The position numbers were made by a program, and so were the translations under genes. Positions 31,299 to 36,077 of a DNA stretch of 36,077 bases are shown here, in pieces; the first letter of the stretch is position 1, and every line of letters begins with the position of its first letter. The notes beneath the pieces are model-generated. The model was not told where the DNA came from. It made no database searches and was given only the letters and a program-made list of their open reading frames with translations. Source of the stretch: Terriglobia bacterium (GTDB lineage Bacteria > Acidobacteriota > Terriglobia > Bryobacterales > Bryobacteraceae); NCBI GenBank assembly GCA_003175985.1, contig PSRJ01000245.1, positions 1 through 36,077 on the forward strand. The letters run 5' to 3'.

Positions 31299-33485
31299 AT
31301 GACCCAAAAGGAAACCGGAGATCAAAAGGCTGTCGGGCCTAAGAATGATTCGGGCGCCCCGGTCGAATCGGCGGTCGATCTCCGTGACCATGAGCTGTAT
31401 ATCAACCGTGAGTTGAGTTTGCTCGCGTTCCAGCGGCGCGTGCTCGAAGAAGCCGAAGACGAAACTAATCCGCTGCTCGAACGGGTGAACTTTCTCTCGA
31501 TTGTGGGCTCGAACCTGGACGAATTTTTCATGGTCCGCGTCGCAGGCCTGCTGGCCCAGGTGGATGCCGGAACGGTGGAGGTCGGGCCGGACCGAATGAA
31601 TCCCCGCGCGCAACTCATATCCATACGCCGCTCGGTAAAAAGACTGCTCTTTGAAGCCCACAATTGCGCGGATGAACTCCTGCAGGGTTTGCGCAAGGAA
31701 AAGATTCTCATCCACACTTACGAGGAGTTGAACGAAGCGCAGAAACGCCGCGTAGCCGAGTACTTTGCAAGAACGGTCTTCCCAGTGCTGACGCCGCTGG
31801 CCTCCGATCCGGGTCGGCCGTTTCCTCATATCTCGAACCTGAGCCTGAATCTCGCTGTACTCATCCGGGATCGCAATGGCGAGGAGCATTTTGCGCGCGT
31901 AAAGGTGCCGGACTCTTTACCGCAACTTGTCCCACTCTCTCCCGTGCCGCAAAAGAGCGCCAAGCGGCTTCAGCCGCGCCGAACCGAGATGGTCTGGATC
32001 GAAGATATCATCGCGGCCCACTTGCCAGCGCTGTTTCCCGGGATGGAGATCCTGGAATCGCATCCGTTCCATGTCACGCGCGATGCGGATATTGCGATCA
32101 AGGAGCTGGAGGCCGAGGATCTGTTGGAAACTATTGAGGAAGGCGTGCGGCAGCGCAAATTCGGCAGCGTGATTCGATTGATCGTGACGCAGGAGATGCC
32201 GGCCCCTATCCTGAAAATCCTGATGGACAACCTCGACGTAGGGAGGAGCGATGTGTACCGGGCCCGCCGTCCGTTGGCGTTGAAGCGGCTCGCCAGCCTG
32301 CACGGCCTGGATCGCCCTGACTTGAAATATCCGCCCTTCGTCCCTGCCACCCCTCCCGCGCTGATGGCTGCAAAGGACGAGGACATTTTCAGCCTCATAC
32401 GGCGGGGAAACATCCTGCTGCACCATCCGTTTGAGTCTTTTCAGCCGGTGGTCGAATTTCTGCGGCAGGCGGCCCGCGACCCCTCGGTTCTGGCCATCAA
32501 GATCTGCCTCTATCGCGTGGGGCGAAATTCTCCCATCGTTGAAGCCCTGCTGGAAGCCCTCGAGGAGGACAAGCAGGTTGCCGCCCTGGTGGAACTCAAA
32601 GCCCGTTTCGATGAAGAGAGCAACATCGAATGGGCGCGAGCCCTGGAGCGCTCGGGTGTGCACGTGGTTTATGGTTTGATCGGGCTCAAGATCCACAGCA
32701 AAGTGGCTCTGGTGGTCCGGCGCGAAGAGGATCGGATCGCGCGTTACCTGCACTTCTCGACAGGCAATTACAATGCAGTGACTGCCCACCTCTATACCGA
32801 TATCGGCCTGTTCACAGCAGACGACGAGATCGCGGATGATGTCAGTAACCTGTTCAACTACCTGACCGGTTATTCGCACAAAACAGATTACCGGCACCTC
32901 CTGGTAGCGCCCGTCAATCTCCGCTCCGGCATGGCTGCGCTGATCGAACGCGAGCTGAAGCACGCCAAAGCCGGCCGGAAGGCGCGCTTAATTTTCAAGA
33001 TGAATGCGCTGGTGGATCCGCCGATGATCCGCGCGCTTTATCGTGCCTCGCAAGCCGGCGTCCGCGTCCAGCTTCTCGTGCGGGGCATCTGTTGTTTGCG
33101 TCCCGGTCTGGCCGGGATCAGCGAAAATATTGAAGTCATCAGCGTCGTGGGACGCTTCCTGGAACACAGCCGTGTCTACTACTTCTTCAACGGTGGAAAG
33201 GAACAGGTATACATCGGCAGCGCCGATTTGATGCCGCGGAATATTGACCATCGTGTTGAGGTCCTGGTTCCGATTCGCGACGCCGGCATGGCGCAGCGCA
33301 TCCGGGACGACCTTCTGGCTGTCTACTTGTCCGACGGCGTGAAAGCGCGCATGATGCTGCCGAACGGAACATACACGCGCAAGCGCAACCCGCGAAGCAG
33401 GAAACCGGTAAACAGCCAGGAGGTTTTGCTCCGCACCGAAAGCCGCTCCCCGAAGAATCGCACGAAACGGAATTCCGTGATTTAG
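31299..33485 (+). CDS. ppk1: Polyphosphate kinase 1
   Basis: Ppk1, 728 residues, which reversibly polymerises the terminal phosphate of ATP into polyphosphate at the membrane. The N-terminal domain (about 30-135; YINRELSLLAFQRRVLEEA, SNLDEFFMVRVAGL) and head domain are followed by two PLD-like catalytic domains. The autophosphorylated His is in KIHSKVAL (His 466, matching E. coli His 435), and LHFSTGNYN is present. The second catalytic half includes GICCLRPGLAGISENIEV and YIGSADLMPRN. A short basic tail ends the protein. It follows cytochrome c by 7 bases but belongs functionally with phoR and pstS. Confidence 0.95.
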   Translation: MTQKETGDQKAVGPKNDSGAPVESAVDLRDHELYINRELSLLAFQRRVLEEAEDETNPLLERVNFLSIVGSNLDEFFMVRVAGLLAQVDAGTVEVGPDRMNPRAQLISIRRSVKRLLFEAHNCADELLQGLRKEKILIHTYEELNEAQKRRVAEYFARTVFPVLTPLASDPGRPFPHISNLSLNLAVLIRDRNGEEHFARVKVPDSLPQLVPLSPVPQKSAKRLQPRRTEMVWIEDIIAAHLPALFPGMEILESHPFHVTRDADIAIKELEAEDLLETIEEGVRQRKFGSVIRLIVTQEMPAPILKILMDNLDVGRSDVYRARRPLALKRLASLHGLDRPDLKYPPFVPATPPALMAAKDEDIFSLIRRGNILLHHPFESFQPVVEFLRQAARDPSVLAIKICLYRVGRNSPIVEALLEALEEDKQVAALVELKARFDEESNIEWARALERSGVHVVYGLIGLKIHSKVALVVRREEDRIARYLHFSTGNYNAVTAHLYTDIGLFTADDEIADDVSNLFNYLTGYSHKTDYRHLLVAPVNLRSGMAALIERELKHAKAGRKARLIFKMNALVDPPMIRALYRASQAGVRVQLLVRGICCLRPGLAGISENIEVISVVGRFLEHSRVYYFFNGGKEQVYIGSADLMPRNIDHRVEVLVPIRDAGMAQRIRDDLLAVYLSDGVKARMMLPNGTYTRKRNPRSRKPVNSQEVLLRTESRSPKNRTKRNSVI

Positions 33486-33524
33486 AGGGTGCCCCCGGTC
33501 GGCCGGAAACTTTCGGGGCCATGT

Positions 33525-33530
33525 TACTAT
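33525..33530 (+). promoter_or_regulatory. Extended -10 promoter of the phoR-like gene
   Basis: TACTAT preceded by TGT forms an extended -10 (TG-N-TACTAT). The start site would be near 33537, about 9 bases before ATG 33546, with no ribosome site. Its TGT-plus-hexamer form matches that before the TonB-dependent receptor. Confidence 0.45.
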
Positions 33531-33545
33531 TGGGCCATTCAGACG

Positions 33546-34895
33546 ATGGGCTCGGTTCCCCGGAGACTGGTGGTAATCGGCGCGATCACCACTGTGCCGT
33601 TGGCACTTCTCGTCGTAGTGGAGGCGCACAGCGGTTTTCTGCGCGTGATGGCCGTCGCCTGGGCCGCGCTGGGATTGGTGTTGGGATGGCTCGCCACACG
33701 ATCGCTCTCCCGGCGGATCGGTGATCTAAAGGTTTTCGCGGAAGCTCTGCCCGATCTCCGCGGGCCAAAGCCTACCCTGCCGGTCGGCGATGACGAACTC
33801 GGAGAACTGGCGCGCGCCTTATCGCGCATGGTTCCAAGGATCGATGAGCTGCTTGGGGAATTGCGCACGGAACTCGCGCGGCGGGAAGCGATCCTCGGCA
33901 ACATGACGGAAGCCGTCGTGGCCGTCGATGCCAGGCTCAATATCTCGTTCTGCAACAGTTCCTTTGCGAAAATGGTGGCAAGCCATTCGGTAGCCGCTGG
34001 AGTTCCTCTGCTCAAGGTTGTTCGAGACCCGGGTCTGTTTCAGCTCCTGCAACGCGTGATTGCTTCCGGGGAAACGGCCCGGCACCGCCTGAAGATCGGG
34101 GGGCAGGGGGAACGAACCTACGACGCATATGCGACACCGTTGGGCGCCGGTCCTTCGCCGGGTGCTCTGTCCATCCTGTACGACGTCACACCGATGGAAC
34201 GTTTGGAGCGTACCAAACGCGACTTTGTCGCCAATGTATCTCACGAATTTCGGACGCCGCTGGCGACCATTACCGGATATGCCGAGACGTTGTTGAACGG
34301 CGGCCTGGAAGATCACGAAAATCGCCGAAAGTTTGTAGAGATCATCCAGGCCAACAGTGTCCGGCTCAACAACATTGCCGCCGATCTGATTACCTTATCG
34401 GAACTTGAGGGCGGAATAGCCGGCCCGCCAGGCCCCGTCAGCGTCGATGAGGTCGTTCACAGCGCCCTCAATACCATCGAGCCGGTCGCCAGGATGCGGG
34501 AGGTCTCTCTGCGGGTTGAAAACGGCTCCGGGTTGGAGGTACTGGGCCATCGTTTCCGGTTGGAACAAGCGCTGCTGAACCTGCTGGATAATGCCGTCAA
34601 ATTCAATAAGTCTGCCGGGCAGGTGTGCGTCAAAGTGAGTCTTGCGGGAGACGACCAGGTGGAAATCACAATCTCAGACACCGGAATAGGAATACCGCCG
34701 GAGGATTTGTCGCGAATCTTCGAGCGTTTCTACCGTGTAGATAAGGCGCGCTCGCGCCAGGTCGGCGGAACGGGTCTGGGACTTTCCATTGTGCGGCATG
34801 CAGTCGAACAGATGCACGGTACGGTAAAGGTGGAGAGCGAGCTGGGAAGGGGTGCGTGCTTTACAATTCGGTTGCCGAGATATCGCCGGGCGTGA
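33546..34895 (+). CDS. phoR: PhoR-like sensor histidine kinase
   Basis: Membrane histidine kinase of 449 residues. Two N-terminal helices (about 8-24 and 30-47) have almost no periplasmic loop (EAHSG), so it cannot sense much outside directly, as in PhoR controlled through Pst/PhoU. A linker and a PAS domain (about 115-220) are followed by HisKA with VSHEFRTPLATITGYAET (phospho-His 233) and HATPase_c (LLDNAVKFNKSAG; SDTGIGIPPEDLSRIFERFYRVD; GGTGLGLSIVRHAVEQMHG). ppk1 lies upstream and pstS downstream. No phoB-like regulator is in the window. ATG 33546 was chosen because earlier in-frame starts lie upstream of the -10. Confidence 0.88.
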   Translation: MGSVPRRLVVIGAITTVPLALLVVVEAHSGFLRVMAVAWAALGLVLGWLATRSLSRRIGDLKVFAEALPDLRGPKPTLPVGDDELGELARALSRMVPRIDELLGELRTELARREAILGNMTEAVVAVDARLNISFCNSSFAKMVASHSVAAGVPLLKVVRDPGLFQLLQRVIASGETARHRLKIGGQGERTYDAYATPLGAGPSPGALSILYDVTPMERLERTKRDFVANVSHEFRTPLATITGYAETLLNGGLEDHENRRKFVEIIQANSVRLNNIAADLITLSELEGGIAGPPGPVSVDEVVHSALNTIEPVARMREVSLRVENGSGLEVLGHRFRLEQALLNLLDNAVKFNKSAGQVCVKVSLAGDDQVEITISDTGIGIPPEDLSRIFERFYRVDKARSRQVGGTGLGLSIVRHAVEQMHGTVKVESELGRGACFTIRLPRYRRA

Positions 34896-34978
34896 ATCCG
34901 GTTCTTCATTCTGCTGTCATTGCAAAGAAACAAAAGTCCTCTACGCTCAAGCCTGGATAGACTGCGAGCATCGTACAG

Positions 34979-34999
34979 GGGCACAGATTGAGTGTGCCC
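34979..34999 (+). other. Stem-loop between phoR and pstS
   Basis: GGGCACA (34979-34985) pairs perfectly with TGTGCCC (34993-34999) around a 7-base loop. No T tract follows. It could end the phoR mRNA weakly or act as an operator near pstS. Confidence 0.4.
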
Positions 35000-35012
35000 A
35001 CAGGGTCAGAAT

Positions 35013-35029
35013 TTAACACAACTGTAACA
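35013..35029 (+). promoter_or_regulatory. Possible Pho box upstream of pstS
   Basis: TTAACA (35013-35018) and GTAACA (35024-35029) form direct half-sites with 11-base periodicity, as in PhoP/PhoB-type boxes of phosphate-regulated genes. It lies 28 bases before ATG 35058. TAACAT at 35025-35030 could also be read as a -10, so the two interpretations overlap. Confidence 0.4.
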
Positions 35030-35057
35030 TCAAGGTGCGAACATGAAGAGGAACCCC

Positions 35058-36062
35058 ATGAGAACAATTTGGTTGGCGCTTCTCCTGGTCGCGGGCGTCT
35101 CCCTAGCCGCGGCGCAACAGATTACCGCCGCCGGGGCCACGTTCCCTGCGCCTATTTACCAAAAGTGGTTCGGCGAATACCACAAACTCCACCCCGATAT
35201 CGAAATCAATTATCAATCCATCGGATCGGGCGCCGGTATCCAGCAGCTTACCGCAGGAACGGTGGATTTCGGCGCCTCGGATATGCCGATGACAGACGAG
35301 CAAATTTCGAAGATTAAGACTCATCCTCTGCACTTTCCGACCGTGCTGGGCGCCGTCGTTCCCACCTACAATATTTCCGGTGTTACGGCGGACCTGAAGT
35401 TCAGCGGAGAAACGCTGGCCGGCATCTTCCTGGGCAAAATCAAGAAATGGAACGACCCCGCTTTGGCCAAAGAGAATCCCGGCATTAAGCTTCCGGGTGA
35501 AGAGATCGTGGTAGTGCATCGGTCAGACGGTAGCGGAACAACCTTCGTCTGGACAGATTTTCTGTCGAAGGTTAGCCCGGAATGGAAGAGCAAAGTGGGC
35601 GCCAACACTTCCGTGAGTTGGCCGGCCGGTCTTGGCGGCAAGGGAAGTGAGGGCGTGACCGGAGCTGTGAAACAAACCCCCAATTCCATTGGCTATGTGG
35701 AACTGCTCTATGCAGCCCAGAACAAGCTGCCCTACGGTTCGGTGAAGAATCCGGAGGGCACATTCGTAAAGGCGAGCATTATGTCCGTTAGCGAGGCCGC
35801 TGCCGGGGCAGCTAAGAACATGCCCGCTGACTTTCGAGTCTCGATCACCAATGCTCCGGGCAAGAATGCGTATCCGATTTCCACCTTCACGTGGCTGTTG
35901 ATCCCGACGCACATTCCCGATGCCAAGAAAGCCGCGGCGATCAAGGGCTTCCTGCAGTGGATGTCGACTGAAGGGCAGAAGGACGCCGGCAGCTTGGACT
36001 ATGCTCCGCTTCCTAAGGAAGTAGTTGCAAAGGAGACGAAGCAAATCGCTGACATCAAGTAA
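35058..36062 (+). CDS. pstS: Phosphate-binding protein PstS
   Basis: Periplasmic substrate-binding protein of the Pst phosphate ABC transporter, 334 residues. A signal peptide (MRTIWLALLLVAGVSLAAAQ) is followed by ITAAGATFPAPIYQKWF, the phosphate-binding SIGSGAGIQQL and DFGASDMPM, and VVHRSDGSGTTFVWTDFL, all family hallmarks. ATG 35058 is preferred over 35043 because GAGG lies 6 bases before it and the signal peptide then has normal length. There is no lipobox. The window ends 15 bases after the stop; pstC, pstA and pstB would be expected next. Confidence 0.96.
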   Translation: MRTIWLALLLVAGVSLAAAQQITAAGATFPAPIYQKWFGEYHKLHPDIEINYQSIGSGAGIQQLTAGTVDFGASDMPMTDEQISKIKTHPLHFPTVLGAVVPTYNISGVTADLKFSGETLAGIFLGKIKKWNDPALAKENPGIKLPGEEIVVVHRSDGSGTTFVWTDFLSKVSPEWKSKVGANTSVSWPAGLGGKGSEGVTGAVKQTPNSIGYVELLYAAQNKLPYGSVKNPEGTFVKASIMSVSEAAAGAAKNMPADFRVSITNAPGKNAYPISTFTWLLIPTHIPDAKKAAAIKGFLQWMSTEGQKDAGSLDYAPLPKEVVAKETKQIADIK

Positions 36063-36077
36063 GCAGGGCGATCGAGC

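Overview
The window looks like a chromosomal segment of a GC-rich Gram-negative bacterium. The most likely source is an Acidobacteriota member of the Solibacter/Bryobacter type; this is inferred from gene style and order, not measured. Pointers are a giant TonB-dependent receptor with an N-terminal carboxypeptidase-regulatory-like domain, the run tgt-yajC-secD-secF-tonB-exbB-exbD-exbD-TPR-relA, squalene synthesis by hpnC/hpnD, and many small -10-only promoters that sit directly on start codons. I found no rRNA, tRNA, CRISPR array, insertion sequence, phage gene or integrase. No stretch over 300 bases lacks a gene. The largest gaps are 34896-35057, 28874-28997 and 11750-11853, and each holds promoters or hairpins described below.

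Layout. (1) 81-3991: a zinc MDR dehydrogenase, hpnC, hpnD and an MCE/MlaD lipid-transport protein form a membrane-lipid block. It converges on an OmpA-type coiled-coil envelope protein (minus strand, to 5656). (2) 5763-13583: tgt, yajC, secD and secF (tRNA modification and the Sec accessory complex) are followed by tonB, exbB, two exbD paralogues and a TPR lipoprotein, so protein export and TonB energisation sit in one run. (3) 13592-16569: a terminator, then a bifunctional RelA/SpoT stringent-response enzyme, a DUF971 protein and a small helical protein. (4) 16591-26275: a catabolic or uptake block with a Rieske oxygenase, a TonB-dependent receptor overlapping a DASS-type anion permease, a Tat-exported double-cupin protein, an exported SnoaL/NTF2-like protein and an exported beta-propeller repeat gene interrupted by one in-frame TGA. 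(5) 26334-28873: a leaderless YkgJ-type cysteine-cluster protein, a candidate 52-residue membrane protein, bcp and gatB. (6) 28998-31291: a ThDP-dependent enzyme with a Tat signal, followed at once by an exported monohaem cytochrome c. (7) 31299-36062: ppk1, phoR and pstS, a phosphate/polyphosphate block with a possible Pho box before pstS.

How they fit together. Blocks 2 and 4 connect functionally: TonB/ExbB/ExbD would energise receptors like the one at 17960, whose cargo could be processed by the exported cupin and cytoplasmic Rieske enzymes and carried inward by the permease. Block 6 is the best candidate for something undescribed: a periplasmic ThDP enzyme whose electrons could pass to the adjacent cytochrome c. 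Other notable points are a helix-hairpin-helix-like insertion in SecF, a perfect 11-bp stem-loop between exbB and exbD, a 16-codon leader ORF ending on the receptor start codon, and recurrent leaderless-style promoters. All product names are recognition by reading; no database search was possible.
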